A stretch of 64,000 nt of DNA, from positions 124,001 to 188,000 of the forward strand of contig NZ_PENW01000009.1 in the NCBI RefSeq assembly GCF_003144405.1. The letters run 5' to 3'. The stretch comes from Proteus cibi. GTDB taxonomy: Bacteria > Pseudomonadota > Gammaproteobacteria > Enterobacterales > Enterobacteriaceae. Below the pieces are notes generated by a model, which did not search any database, was not told the DNA's origin, and saw nothing but the letters and a program-made list of their open reading frames with translations. The translations under genes and the position numbers were made by a program. This document shows, one piece after another, positions 26,426-34,982 of the stretch. Within the stretch, counting starts at the first letter, position 1; each line of letters opens with the position of its first letter.

Positions 26426-27160
26426 ATGAAAAAAATATTATTTGCAGCACTTCTGACCAGTATTACACTTTCTGCAACTGCGGCTGAGAAAGAGACAATT
26501 CGTTTTGCAACTGAAGCAACGTATCCTCCATTTGAAATGATTGATGCGAATAATCAAATTGTGGGATTTGATGTTGATTTAGCCAATGCAATGTGTGCAA
26601 AAATTAATGCTGATTGCACTTTTACCAATCAGTCATTTGATAGTTTAATTCCTAGTCTGAAATTCCGTCGTTTTGAAGCATTAATGGCGGGTATCGATAT
26701 TACGCCAGAGCGTCAAAAGCAAGTTGATTTCACTGATTCTTACTATGATAACTCTGCTGTATTTATTACAGTAACAGGTAAAATCTCTGATGTAGCAAGC
26801 TTAAAAGGCAAGCAAATTGGTGTGCAGAATGGAACAACCCATCAAAAATTCATCAATGAACAGCACAAAGAGATGAAAACAGTTCCTTATGACAGTTATC
26901 AAAATGCAGTTTTAGATCTTAAAAATGGTCGTATCGAAGCTATCTTTGGTGACACAGCGGTTGTTAATGAATGGCTGAAAAAGAATCCTGAATTAGGTAT
27001 TGTAGGCGATAAAGTTGCAGATCCTAACTACTTTGGTACAGGTCTTGCGATCGCAGTAAGAAAAGGTAATGCTGATTTACAAGATAAATTAAACAAAGCA
27101 TTAGCTGAAGTAAAAGCTGATGGCACCTATGATGTCATTTATAAAAAATGGTTTGAATAA
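26426..27160 (+). CDS. artI: Arginine ABC transporter periplasmic binding protein ArtI
   Basis: Class 3 extracellular solute-binding protein delivering arginine (or a related cationic amino acid) to ArtQM. Signal peptide MKKILFAALLTSITLSATAA, cleaved near residue 20. The mature N-terminus KETIRFATEATYPPFEMIDANNQIVGFDVDLANAM, then DITPERQKQVDFTDSYYDNSA and YFGTGLAIAVRKGN are family hallmarks. 244 residues. The sequence and operon position fit E. coli ArtI rather than ArtJ. It starts 14 nt after artP, and no second artJ-type gene lies in the window. Confidence 0.95.
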   Translation: MKKILFAALLTSITLSATAAEKETIRFATEATYPPFEMIDANNQIVGFDVDLANAMCAKINADCTFTNQSFDSLIPSLKFRRFEALMAGIDITPERQKQVDFTDSYYDNSAVFITVTGKISDVASLKGKQIGVQNGTTHQKFINEQHKEMKTVPYDSYQNAVLDLKNGRIEAIFGDTAVVNEWLKKNPELGIVGDKVADPNYFGTGLAIAVRKGNADLQDKLNKALAEVKADGTYDVIYKKWFE

Positions 27161-27177
27161 CAATAATAGCTTAATAA

Positions 27178-27882
27178 ATGAATGAAATAACAACTCTAGC
27201 AGGTGCGGCCGTCACAACGGTCTCACTTGCTATTTCTGCTCTTATCATCGGATTAGTTCTAGCCATGCTGTTTACAGCTTGGGAATCCGCGAGATGGAAA
27301 GCCTTTGCTTTCTTAGGAACATGCTGGGTAACACTAATTAGAGGACTACCAGAAATGCTGGTCGTTCTTTTTGTCTATTATGGCACCTTACAAGGCGTCA
27401 TGATGTTAATGGATGGGATTGATCTTGGTGCGTTCACCTTACAAATTGATTTTGGTGATACTGAATCATTGCCTTTCTATTGCGGTGTTATCGCTCTTTC
27501 ACTTCTTTATGCTTCTTATGCTTCACAAACTTTACGTGGTGCGTTAAAAGCAGTGCCTACAGGACAATGGGAAGCCGGCCAAGCATTAGGTATGGGCCGT
27601 ATTACTATTTTCTTCCGCTTTATCATGCCTCAAATGTGGCGTCACGCGTTACCGGGTTTAGGTAATCAGTGGTTAGTGCTATTAAAAGATACGGCTTTAG
27701 TCTCATTAATCAGCGTTAATGATTTAATGTTACAAACACAAAGTATCGCTAACCGAACTCAAGAACCTTTTACTTGGTATAGCATTGTGGCATTGATTTA
27801 TTTGGCTATTACATTGGTCAGTCAATATATCCTGAAATGGTTAGAAATGAGAACGACCCGATTTGAACGGAGTGCCTCATAA
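27178..27882 (+). CDS. artQ: Arginine ABC transporter permease ArtQ
   Basis: One of two inner-membrane permeases of the arginine importer (HisMQ family). 234 residues with about five membrane helices, beginning [25 protein letters not shown]. The EAA loop, which docks the ATPase, is [37 protein letters not shown]. It begins 17 nt after artI, and its last base is the first base of the artM start (TAATG overlap), implying coupled translation. Confidence 0.96.
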   Translation: MNEITTLAGAAVTTVSLAISALIIGLVLAMLFTAWESARWKAFAFLGTCWVTLIRGLPEMLVVLFVYYGTLQGVMMLMDGIDLGAFTLQIDFGDTESLPFYCGVIALSLLYASYASQTLRGALKAVPTGQWEAGQALGMGRITIFFRFIMPQMWRHALPGLGNQWLVLLKDTALVSLISVNDLMLQTQSIANRTQEPFTWYSIVALIYLAITLVSQYILKWLEMRTTRFERSAS

Positions 27883-28550
27883 TGTGGGATTATATTGTTG
27901 ATATTTTACCGGGATTACCAACAAGCCTTTCATTAACTTTTGTGGCTTTATTGGTAGCATTTACTTTATCGGTATTAATGACCTTTATCTTGGCACTAAA
28001 AACACCGGTTATTAGCCAAATAGTAAAAGCCTATATTACCTTATTTACTGGCACACCTTTATTAGTACAGTTCTTCTTAATCTATTATGGCCCAGGGCAA
28101 TTTCCTGCGTTGCAAAACTATCCTGCAATATGGGAGTTACTATCAACACCATGGTTTTGTGCAATGGTGACATTAGCATTAAATAGTGCGGCTTATTCAA
28201 CCTTACTTTTCTATGGTGCGGTAAGAGCTATTCCGTCAGGGCAATGGCAATCTTGCCAAGCGTTAGGCATGTCCCCCGTACAGACTGCAAGAGTCATATT
28301 GCCTTACGCATTTAAGCGTGCGCTTTCATCCTATTCAAACGAAGTGGTCTTAATATTCAAAAGTACCTCACTTGCTAGTACTATCACCTTACTTGAGTTA
28401 ACAGGTTATAGCCGACAAGTCTTTGGTCAAAGTTATGATGTCATGGTTTTTGTTGCAGCAGGTATTATTTATCTGTGTATCAATGGAATATTGACACTCT
28501 TAATGAGATTGATTGAGAAAAAAGCCTTAGAGTTTGAACATCGTAATTAA
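27882..28550 (+). CDS. artM: Arginine ABC transporter permease ArtM
   Basis: Second permease of the arginine importer; 222 residues, E. coli size. Five predicted helices start with LPTSLSLTFVALLVAFTLSVLMTFILAL. The EAA loop reads GQWQSCQALGMSPVQTARVILPYAFKRALSSYSNEV. The start codon overlaps the artQ stop by one base. A strong terminator follows, ending the artPIQM operon. Confidence 0.96.
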   Translation: MWDYIVDILPGLPTSLSLTFVALLVAFTLSVLMTFILALKTPVISQIVKAYITLFTGTPLLVQFFLIYYGPGQFPALQNYPAIWELLSTPWFCAMVTLALNSAAYSTLLFYGAVRAIPSGQWQSCQALGMSPVQTARVILPYAFKRALSSYSNEVVLIFKSTSLASTITLLELTGYSRQVFGQSYDVMVFVAAGIIYLCINGILTLLMRLIEKKALEFEHRN

Positions 28551-28578
28551 AAACGCGTAAGCCGAACTGTCAAAATAA

Positions 28579-28614
28579 AAACACCCCAGAGTTTTCATTC
28601 TAGGGTGTTTTTTT
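28579..28614. terminator. Bidirectional terminator between artM and the MFS gene
   Basis: ACACCC/GGGTGT stem with an extended CAGAG...CTAG inner part (28581-28607), followed by T7 on the plus strand and preceded by an A-run that serves the minus strand. Confidence 0.85.
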
Positions 28615-28642
28615 ATGTCTGAATAAACAACAAATACGTGTT

Positions 28643-29842
28643 CTATTCTTGAGTCGTCTGTTTTTCTATTAACGCTTCTTTGTGGCTGACTCGATAAGCA
28701 TTCAACGCTAATAAACTGCCAAGTAACATCACAATCGCTAACGCTAATTTAGGTTGTACTGGTGAAGCCAATGCTGTTAGACCAAAAGCTGCGCCGCCTG
28801 CCATTTGGATAAAGCCGACTAATGCAGAAGCGATACCTGCCGTTTGTGAATAAGGCTCAAGTGCATAACTTGTCGCGGGTCCCATAATAAAAGCCAGACC
28901 AGCACAAGCACTTGCTACAGGAAGCATGTAAATCAACCAATGATCCTGCATCTCGGTAGGAATAAGTAACAAGCTTCCTAACAAGCCCACACAGCCTAAT
29001 CCCATTAATCCGCTCCCTAAGATCAAACAAATAGGTCTGCCGACACGATGAATAATACGATTCGCATAAAAACTGACAAACATGATCCAAAAGCCATTTA
29101 CACCAAAAACAATAGAAAAAAGCAGTGCGGATAATTTTGCATCATTCATCAATACAATTGGGGCAAATGACACATAGGTTAATGCCATTCCCATTGTGCC
29201 TGCATTCACTAAAGCAAAAGTCAAAAAACGTTTACTGCATAAAATCTCAAGGTATGTTTTACCTAATTTTTGTTTTGATTGAGCGGTATTTTCCGGCTTT
29301 GTTTCTGGTAAAAAGCGGGTGATCAAAATCAATACAAACACTGAATAGAAAATTAAGAACCCGAAAGGTGCACGCCATCCCCAATATTCTGCCAATAATC
29401 CACCGAGTAACGGTGCCAGCGCAGGAATAATATTTAACGTACCATTTAAAAAACCAAAAACACGGGCAGCTTCATTACCATTAAAACAGTCACGAACACA
29501 GGTAAAAGCCACAACGGAAGTACAGCACACGGCTGATGCTTGTAATAATCGCGAAATAATAAAAAGCGTTGGATCTGTAGAGATCGTTGCAATAACAGAA
29601 CCTACAATATAGATAAGTATCCCAGCAATAGCGATAGGTTTACGACCAAATTTATCCACTAAAGGCCCTGATATCAGTTGCCCTACACCTAAGATCAAAA
29701 TAAACAAAGCGATAGTTGATTGAATAAGAGATACACTACTTCCTAAATCTTGAGCAATCGCAGGTATTGTCGGTAAATAGAGATCGATCCCCAAAGGTCC
29801 CAATAACACCATCACTAATAACAACGCTTTTAAATTCTGCAT
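28643..29842 (-). CDS. Bcr/CflA-family drug-resistance MFS transporter
   Basis: Predicted proton-driven inner-membrane efflux protein of the drug:H+ antiporter-1 family. 399 residues, twelve hydrophobic helices. Seen: LGIDLYLPTIPAIAQDLG in the first helix/loop, motif A region GPLVDKFGRKPIAIAG, the ARVFGFLNGTLNIIPALAPLLGGLLAEYWGWRAPFGFL segment typical of Bcr/CflA/CmlA antiporters, and FLPETKPE. Substrates cannot be read from sequence; chloramphenicol, bicyclomycin or sulphonamides are family examples. Neither neighbour gives a clue. It is convergent with artM. Confidence 0.85.
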   Translation of the reverse strand: MQNLKALLLVMVLLGPLGIDLYLPTIPAIAQDLGSSVSLIQSTIALFILILGVGQLISGPLVDKFGRKPIAIAGILIYIVGSVIATISTDPTLFIISRLLQASAVCCTSVVAFTCVRDCFNGNEAARVFGFLNGTLNIIPALAPLLGGLLAEYWGWRAPFGFLIFYSVFVLILITRFLPETKPENTAQSKQKLGKTYLEILCSKRFLTFALVNAGTMGMALTYVSFAPIVLMNDAKLSALLFSIVFGVNGFWIMFVSFYANRIIHRVGRPICLILGSGLMGLGCVGLLGSLLLIPTEMQDHWLIYMLPVASACAGLAFIMGPATSYALEPYSQTAGIASALVGFIQMAGGAAFGLTALASPVQPKLALAIVMLLGSLLALNAYRVSHKEALIEKQTTQE

Positions 29843-29861
29843 AAAATAGAATGCCTATCTA

Positions 29862-29899
29862 ATAAAAAAGAAAACGCCCGATGTTATCCACCGAGCGTT
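29862..29899 (-). terminator. Rho-independent terminator of rlmC
   Basis: AACGCTCG/CGGGCGTT stem (one G-U pair, 29873-29899), then TTCTTTTTT on the minus strand, 49 nt past the rlmC stop. Confidence 0.75.
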
Positions 29900-29947
29900 A
29901 AATACTTATTTATACTAACACTCAATCACTATTTTGTAATAAATATC

Positions 29948-31081
29948 TTAGCTATCCTGTAATACCAATAACGTAAGAACTTCATAGTGAGAAGTATGAG
30001 GAAACATATCAAACAATTGCACTCTATCTATCTGATAATGTGAAAGTTGCTGAATATCTTTTGCCATGGTTTGAGCATTACAACTTGAGTAAAGAATAAA
30101 GCGAGGTTTCATTTTATTTAGATAACCGCACAATACCTCACCAATACCTCTTCTTGGTGGATTAACAAGCACTAATTCAGGAACGGCGCCTTTAGTTAAT
30201 GCATAACCTGTTGAATCAAATGCTTGGAATTCAACATGTGCTAATCCTAATTCCTGAGCGGATAAACGTGCACATTCAATCGCTTCTGGGCTAATTTCAA
30301 TGCCTGTTAATTGGGTTGATTTATCTGCACAATGCAACCCAAACCCCCCTGTTCCACAAAACATATCCCACAGATGCGTGATATTTAATTCTCTTACCCA
30401 GTGACCTGCCGTGGCATAAAGTGATGACGCCACGACTGGATTAGTTTGAAAAAAACCCCGTGGGCGAATATGCAATGGAATTTGGTTAAATGATTCATCC
30501 AAAAACGTTTTTTCTGTCAGGATAATTTCTTGCTCGCCTTCCAAAATAGCCATATGTACAGGTTGAATATTCATAGAGATAACGGTCAATTGAGGCAATT
30601 GCTCTTGTAACCAAGGAAGTGCTTTGCGAAGTTGTTCTCGTTTTTTTTCTGACCGCAAAACAAAGCGCAACATCATAGTGCCATTACTTCGACTCTCAGT
30701 TAATAAAATAAATTTGAGTTCGCCACGGCGACGCTCGATGTCGTAAGGTACTAACCCGGCTTTTGCAATAAATGTTTTTAAAACAGAAAACACGGGTGCA
30801 AAAGAAGCTGGGTACAGTGGGCATTCGCATAAATCGACAGCAACTCCCTCTTTAGTTTTTAAGCCTAAGACGGGTCTTTCAACACTTCCGCTAACGACCA
30901 TTTTGGCTTTATTACGAAACTGCGCCTGAGGGCTTTCGACAGGTGCTAATTTATCAAAAGCATAATCATCAGGAAGTAATGCGAATAGGCTGTGTTGTTT
31001 TTTCTTGATTTGTTCAGGATAAGCAAGAGAAAGCCATTCACAAGAATGACATTCACCCGCACTAAATCGTGCGCATTGCAT
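29948..31081 (-). CDS. rlmC: 23S rRNA (uracil-747-C5)-methyltransferase RlmC
   Basis: SAM-dependent methyltransferase (formerly RumB) making m5U747 in 23S rRNA. 377 residues (E. coli 375). The N-terminal iron-sulphur cysteines are visible in [17 protein letters not shown] (C3, C11, C14) with the fourth in [12 protein letters not shown]-binding site [16 protein letters not shown] and [14 protein letters not shown]; the methyl-accepting/catalytic motif [10 protein letters not shown] and [13 protein letters not shown] with the nucleophilic Cys; terminal [12 protein letters not shown]. It precedes the terminator, with ybjN upstream on the same strand. Confidence 0.96.
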   Translation of the reverse strand: MQCARFSAGECHSCEWLSLAYPEQIKKKQHSLFALLPDDYAFDKLAPVESPQAQFRNKAKMVVSGSVERPVLGLKTKEGVAVDLCECPLYPASFAPVFSVLKTFIAKAGLVPYDIERRRGELKFILLTESRSNGTMMLRFVLRSEKKREQLRKALPWLQEQLPQLTVISMNIQPVHMAILEGEQEIILTEKTFLDESFNQIPLHIRPRGFFQTNPVVASSLYATAGHWVRELNITHLWDMFCGTGGFGLHCADKSTQLTGIEISPEAIECARLSAQELGLAHVEFQAFDSTGYALTKGAVPELVLVNPPRRGIGEVLCGYLNKMKPRFILYSSCNAQTMAKDIQQLSHYQIDRVQLFDMFPHTSHYEVLTLLVLQDS

Positions 31082-31111
31082 AAGATTTTAAGACCGTTAT
31101 GGAGATTAATA

Positions 31112-31627
31112 TTAATGTACAGTATAGGAGGAGTCAGTTGATGTGCTATTTATCTCAACATCTTCTTCTTCATCTTCTTCGTTTTCACTTTCTTGCTTTT
31201 CGCCATACAAGAAACCGTTATTAAAAATTTCACTGACGACTTCGGCAGATTGTTCTTCTGCTTTTTGTAAGAACAGGTCAAATTGATTGAGCGAGATACC
31301 TGCTGCAACTGGGAATGATTGGCAGAAAACTAATTTTGGTAAGTTCTCATCACTAATTTCTAGAAATGTTTTAATAAATAAAGAGCTTGCATTAATTTGG
31401 CTTAGATTTGCCATTAATGGCACTATTGCTGACGGTTTTAACTCAGCGATAGCGGTAAATACAAGTACATCCTCAAGAATATCAATTTTGGCATCAAAAA
31501 TGCCACTGATATATTGAAGATGTGGTAAATGTAACGCCTGACAAGAGTCACATTCATAATAAGCAATCTGTAGTTCATCAAGCCAAGACTTTAGCTGATC
31601 CAGATCGGTAGTCACAACAGCGTTCAT
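31112..31627 (-). CDS. ybjN: YbjN domain-containing protein
   Basis: Member of the YbjN family (tetratricopeptide/type III chaperone-like fold); E. coli YbjN affects motility, biofilm and stress genes by an unclear mechanism. 171 residues (E. coli 158). The colinear core reads LDELQIAYYECDSCQALHLPHLQYISGIFDAKIDILEDVLVF and LSQINASSLFIKTFLEISDENLPKLVFCQS. The extra length is an acidic C-terminal tail (SENEEDEEEDVEI). In E. coli rimK lies directly upstream; here ybjC does, after 167 bp. Confidence 0.9.
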   Translation of the reverse strand: MNAVVTTDLDQLKSWLDELQIAYYECDSCQALHLPHLQYISGIFDAKIDILEDVLVFTAIAELKPSAIVPLMANLSQINASSLFIKTFLEISDENLPKLVFCQSFPVAAGISLNQFDLFLQKAEEQSAEVVSEIFNNGFLYGEKQESENEEDEEEDVEINSTSTDSSYTVH

Positions 31628-31794
31628 TCAAATAACCTTTACGCGCAAAAAAAAGAGTGCCTTTTGGCATTGTCGCTATTTTGCCACTATTTCTATCTTG
31701 AAGGCACTAATAAATAGAAAAACTAAGAAAATTAAGCCAATTTATACATTAGATTTTCTTAGTTTCTAATCTATTTTTGAGGAAAAACAAATAG

Positions 31795-32097
31795 CTATTC
31801 TTCGTTATTCTCTTTTGTCTTTTTACTCTTTGCGACTTTATGATCAATCCCTAAAAACGTTAATCGATAAATAGCACGCCATACTATATGAATAGCTGGC
31901 GGGATCATGCAGATAACCCCTAAAACAACTAACGTTAATTGTCCTGTATATGTCCCTAGCCACTGCGGAGAGGTCATATATTGGTTGATATAAAGATAAG
32001 CAACCACTAATAGAATAATCCCAATAATCTCAATGATAATAATGGGTTTTGGCATATCTGACAGTGATTTCATCTCTCGATTTGAAGGCTTTTCCAT
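31795..32097 (-). CDS. ybjC: DUF1418 membrane protein YbjC
   Basis: Small inner-membrane protein, 100 residues, with two hydrophobic helices: IIIIEIIGIILLVVAYLYI and LTLVVLGVICMIPPAIHIVW, and a basic C-terminus (VAKSKKTKENNEE). It aligns loosely with E. coli YbjC (GVLILEFIGMMLLAVALL; LLMLPAAV). Position supports this: divergent from grxA, as in E. coli. There are tandem ATGs (32100, 32097); GGAG lies 5 nt from the second, which I chose. In E. coli the gene is followed by nfsA and rimK; both are missing here. Function unknown. Confidence 0.75.
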   Translation of the reverse strand: MEKPSNREMKSLSDMPKPIIIIEIIGIILLVVAYLYINQYMTSPQWLGTYTGQLTLVVLGVICMIPPAIHIVWRAIYRLTFLGIDHKVAKSKKTKENNEE

Positions 32098-32268
32098 CAT
32101 TTCTCCGCTAAATGCAGTGTTGCAGTCCTATCTCATTATTCGGCAAATTGGTATAATTTATTACACTAAAAGGCAATAACTGTTTTTGTTTAGCCTAATA
32201 AAAGGGCATAGTAACAACCAATAGAAACTATTATGCCTGAATTTTATTTCCTCAATAAGGAGTGTCGT

Positions 32269-32532
32269 ATGTTTGTTGTCATTTTTGGTCGCCCAGGTTG
32301 CCCATATTGTGTTCGTGCAAAACAACTGGCTGAAACTTTGTCTGAAAAACGTGACGATTTCGATTTCCGCTATGTAGATATTCAAGCTGAAGGAATTACA
32401 AAAGCTGATTTATCTAAAACTGTCGGTAAACCTGTTGAAACTGTGCCACAAATTTTTATTGATGAGAAACACATTGGTGGTTGCACAGATTTTGAAGCTT
32501 ATGCTAAAGAAAATTTAGGCATCTACAACTAA
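32269..32532 (+). CDS. grxA: Glutaredoxin 1
   Basis: Glutathione-dependent thiol-disulphide oxidoreductase; reduces ribonucleotide reductase and OxyR in E. coli. 87 residues starting MFVVIFGRPGCPYCVRAKQLAE, with the redox CPYC at residues 11-14. Glutathione-binding elements GKPVETVPQIFIDEKHIGGCTDFEAY are intact; IGGC replaces E. coli IGGY. The start at 32269 has AAGGAG six nt upstream; an in-frame ATG 36 nt earlier lacks such a site. A strong terminator follows. Confidence 0.97.
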   Translation: MFVVIFGRPGCPYCVRAKQLAETLSEKRDDFDFRYVDIQAEGITKADLSKTVGKPVETVPQIFIDEKHIGGCTDFEAYAKENLGIYN

Positions 32533-32536
32533 TTCA

Positions 32537-32587
32537 AAAGCGCTAAAACAGTTTATTTATCAATATGTTTTAGCGCTTTCTCTTTTT
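32537..32587 (+). terminator. Rho-independent terminator of grxA
   Basis: Perfect 14-bp stem AAAGCGCTAAAACA/TGTTTTAGCGCTTT (32537-32579) followed by CTCTTTTT. Confidence 0.85.
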
Positions 32588-32658
32588 GCATCATCCCGTT
32601 TTTTTTTATCATCCCACGCTTTCCAAAAAAAAATTCTATTTTTTTTTCATTAAACAGC

Positions 32659-32685
32659 GAACTTTCTTTCTCCCCCGTAGTCTGA
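32659..32685 (+). promoter_or_regulatory. Sigma-E promoter of rybB
   Basis: GAACTT (32659-32664), 16-nt spacer, TCTGA (32681-32685), six nt before the RybB 5' end. This is the canonical RpoE -35/-10 pair and spacing. Confidence 0.85.
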
Positions 32686-32691
32686 ATTAGT

Positions 32692-32774
32692 GCCACTGCT
32701 TTTCTTTGATGTCCCCAAATATTGAGGAGCCCGATAGTTTCAACCCTCTTGGTGAAATAACTGTCGGGTTTTTT
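32692..32774 (+). ncRNA. rybB: Small regulatory RNA RybB
   Basis: Hfq-dependent sigma-E-induced sRNA that represses outer-membrane protein mRNAs through its 5' end. The first 26 nt starting GCCACTGCTTTTCTTTGATG and continuing to TCCCCA match, from memory, the E. coli RybB seed exactly; the middle diverges. The 3' part is a terminator hairpin CCCGA...TCGGG with compensating changes, ending in TTTTTT. Length is about 83 nt (E. coli 79). A sigma-E promoter match lies immediately upstream. In E. coli rybB lies two genes (ybjL, ybjM) from grxA; here it is directly downstream of grxA. Confidence 0.92.
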
Positions 32775-32786
32775 ATTGCTTAAAAT

Positions 32787-33212
32787 TTAGTAACACTCAC
32801 CTTGCAATGTCACAATAATACGGCGATCACCGCCATGATCACGATGTTCACCAAGATAAATCCCTTGCCAAGTCCCTAAATTCAATTCTCCTTGACTAAT
32901 AGGAATAGTGACACTTTGTCCAAGTAAGCTACTTTTAATATGTGCTGGCATATCATCACTGCCTTCGTAGGTGTGAAGATAGTAATCTTCGTCCTCTTTT
33001 ACGTTTTGATTAAAGAAGTTTTCAAAGTCACTGCGTACTGTTGGATCAGCATTTTCATTAATCGTTAAAGAAGCCGATGTATGTTGAATAAAAAAATGAG
33101 CAATTCCGATTTTATATTGTCTTAGTTGCGGTAATTCTTGAATCAATGTTGGTGTAATTAAGTGAAATCCTCTTGGTCTTGCATTAAGGACTATATTTTT
33201 CTGGAACCACAT
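32787..33212 (-). CDS. yjbQ: YjbQ family protein (UPF0047)
   Basis: Small beta-rich homotrimeric family; E. coli YjbQ has promiscuous thiamine phosphate synthase activity, true role unknown. 141 residues starting MWFQKNIVLNARPRGFHLIT. Family motifs: IAHFFIQHTSASLTINENADPTVRSDFENFF with the conserved His and Asn, YEGSDDMPAHIKSSLLG, and GTWQGIYLGEHRDHGGDRRIIVTLQGE with the metal-binding His cluster. It is convergent with rybB, and its stop lies 12 nt from the RybB 3' end. No terminator of its own is visible. Confidence 0.92.
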   Translation of the reverse strand: MWFQKNIVLNARPRGFHLITPTLIQELPQLRQYKIGIAHFFIQHTSASLTINENADPTVRSDFENFFNQNVKEDEDYYLHTYEGSDDMPAHIKSSLLGQSVTIPISQGELNLGTWQGIYLGEHRDHGGDRRIIVTLQGECY

Positions 33213-33451
33213 AAAGTTATACCTCGTTGAAAATAAGAAAAAGAACGATGTGAGAGCAATAACATAAGCGAAATACTCTTTTTAAGCGTGCTTTAGCTCA
33301 GTTTGATATAAAACTGACAAATCTTTTAAAAAAAGCACAATTAAATAAGAAAAAAACACTTTACCCCTATTACTCCCTCATTTACCCTTAAAAACTTGCG
33401 TATTATGTATCATAAACATCGCTTATGAGTACGACATGTATGGAGCCTACT

Positions 33452-34063
33452 TTGCTGGAACAATTCAATTTAGCCGTATTTTCAATGATGAATGCAACAC
33501 CTGCGGCATCTCCTTTAGAAATCGGTACGGCGATAATTATTGCTAAGTACCTTGTCTATCTTTTTCCGTTATCTTTAGTGTTCTATTGGTTATGGGGTAA
33601 TGAAAAACATCTTAGCCAGCAAAGAACATTAGTATGTAAAGCGGCTGTCTCTTTAGGTATTGCACTTTCTATCTCTTGGGTGATTGGCGCTATTGCTCCT
33701 CATGAACGCCCTTTTGCCGCCAACATTGGCTACAACTTTCTTGATCACGATGCCACCCCTTCATTCCCAAGTAACCATGGTACGTTTGTTTTCACCATTG
33801 CTTTAGCTTATCTCTTTTGGCATAACAGCAAACGTATTGGCTATATTATGCTCGGTTTAGGACTTGCGATTGCTTGGGCGCGTATCTATCTTGGTGTACA
33901 TTGGCCAATTGATATGATTGGTGCTTTTATCGTTGCTCTACTTTCTTGTGGCCTTTGCCAGATCTTCTGGTGTAAAGGTGGTGATATACTCCAAAAATGG
34001 GTACAACACCTCTATCAGCTCTGTTTTGCTTATCCTATTCGCAAAGGTTGGACAAAAGCCTAA
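33452..34063 (+). CDS. ybjG: Undecaprenyl-diphosphate phosphatase (PAP2 family) YbjG
   Basis: Membrane phosphatase recycling undecaprenyl pyrophosphate for cell-wall synthesis (BcrC type). Five to six helices. The PAP2 motifs are present: HERPF, FPSNHG with the catalytic His, and ARIYLGVHWPIDM with the second His and Asp. I prefer the TTG at 33452 (LLEQFNLAVFSMMNATP, colinear with E. coli MLENLNLSLFSLINATP), which has GGAG six nt upstream and gives 203 residues (E. coli 198). ATGs at 33425 and 33440 are in frame without a ribosome site. A terminator follows. The E. coli locus also lies in the dacC-rybB region. Confidence 0.9.
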   Translation: MLEQFNLAVFSMMNATPAASPLEIGTAIIIAKYLVYLFPLSLVFYWLWGNEKHLSQQRTLVCKAAVSLGIALSISWVIGAIAPHERPFAANIGYNFLDHDATPSFPSNHGTFVFTIALAYLFWHNSKRIGYIMLGLGLAIAWARIYLGVHWPIDMIGAFIVALLSCGLCQIFWCKGGDILQKWVQHLYQLCFAYPIRKGWTKA

Positions 34064-34080
34064 CCTTTCTAATCCCGAAC

Positions 34081-34108
34081 AAGACCACATTTATTGTGGT
34101 CTTTTTTT
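34081..34108 (+). terminator. Rho-independent terminator of ybjG
   Basis: AAGACCACA/TGTGGTCTT stem followed by T7. Confidence 0.85.
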
Positions 34109-34697
34109 ATATTTAGCTTAAGTAATACCGTCCATCAATATATTAATATATAAATATATAAATAAAAATATTCTCTACTATTATATTATTTGTCCAAATA
34201 GTAAATATGTTGTTATTTTAATCAAAATAAAACTTTTATATTCGTTATATAACAACCTACCCAACTCATTTATTAACAAATTCATTGTTGTATTTATAAA
34301 CAATATTCCACTTATAAATGAAACATAGCTATATTCATTTCATAAAATAAAAGAAACTCATTAATAAATAATCATATCTCCCTACTTTTATATTCTTACG
34401 TCTACTTTTAAATACAAATTAAAGAAAATAATTAATCCATATATATCAATATATTAGTAGGTTAATATAATGTTTTAATTGTAAAGAAAAATAACCTAAT
34501 TGATTTTAATCATTTATTTTCTAGATAATAAAAATACCCTAAAAAAATCATTAACATGTGAACATTTAAGTATTTAGCTTTATTTTATGCTGACTTTAAA
34601 ATTGGAAAGTTATTTCAAAATATTTTAAAAACCGCCTCGAAAAACATAAAATATAAAAAATGTTACATTTTCAGGTTTTTTAGTTATATTTAGCATT

Positions 34698-34713
34698 TGA
34701 GATGGTGATCACG
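34698..34713. promoter_or_regulatory. Putative CRP site upstream of sdaC
   Basis: TGAGA-TGGTGA-TCACG matches TGTGA-N6-TCACA at 8 of 10 positions, including the key GA/TC pairs. E. coli sdaC is CRP-activated. It lies 270 bp before the start codon, so a long leader or an upstream promoter is implied. Confidence 0.45.
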
Positions 34714-34900
34714 GTAGTTTATCCTGAAAAACACTATATTCTGCACCTCTTAAGTCTGGATATAAACTTATTGAATATTTTTTCAAATTTTGGAAGGTTC
34801 TAATTCTTTTGAAATTTAAAGATTTTGTATGTGGTAATTGAAGATATTGAGATAACACCAGGTACTCAATGCACTCATTTATTCATAATTAAATTTATGC

Positions 34901-34932
34901 CGTGATTATTTCTAAAAAGAAATACAATCACG
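34901..34932 (+). other. Hairpin in the sdaC leader
   Basis: CGTGATT and ATTTCT pair with AGAAAT and AATCACG around an AAAA loop, with two extra bases. The downstream side is T-rich (CCCTTATTTTTATT). It lies 50 nt before the sdaC start and could be an attenuator, an operator or a stability element. Confidence 0.45.
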
Positions 34933-34982
34933 CCCTTATTTTTATTCATTATTTTTTTTACCGCGTTATTTCGGAGAGTATT

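Larger units (their letters stand above)
34109..34982. other. 874-bp A/T-rich gap upstream of sdaC
   Basis: Long gene-free stretch that is visibly far more A+T-rich than its flanks over 34130-34680, with many ATATA/TTTAAA tracts of the kind bound by H-NS. No credible ORF or structured RNA is seen. The last 300 bp contain the putative CRP site and the leader hairpin listed separately, so the sdaC promoter probably lies at 34700-34900. Confidence 0.6.

Noticed and set aside
34698-34713. The palindrome GTGATCAC alone as the CRP core
   Set aside because: Its half-site spacing is wrong for CRP; only the TGAGA-N6-TCACG register fits, and that is what I report.
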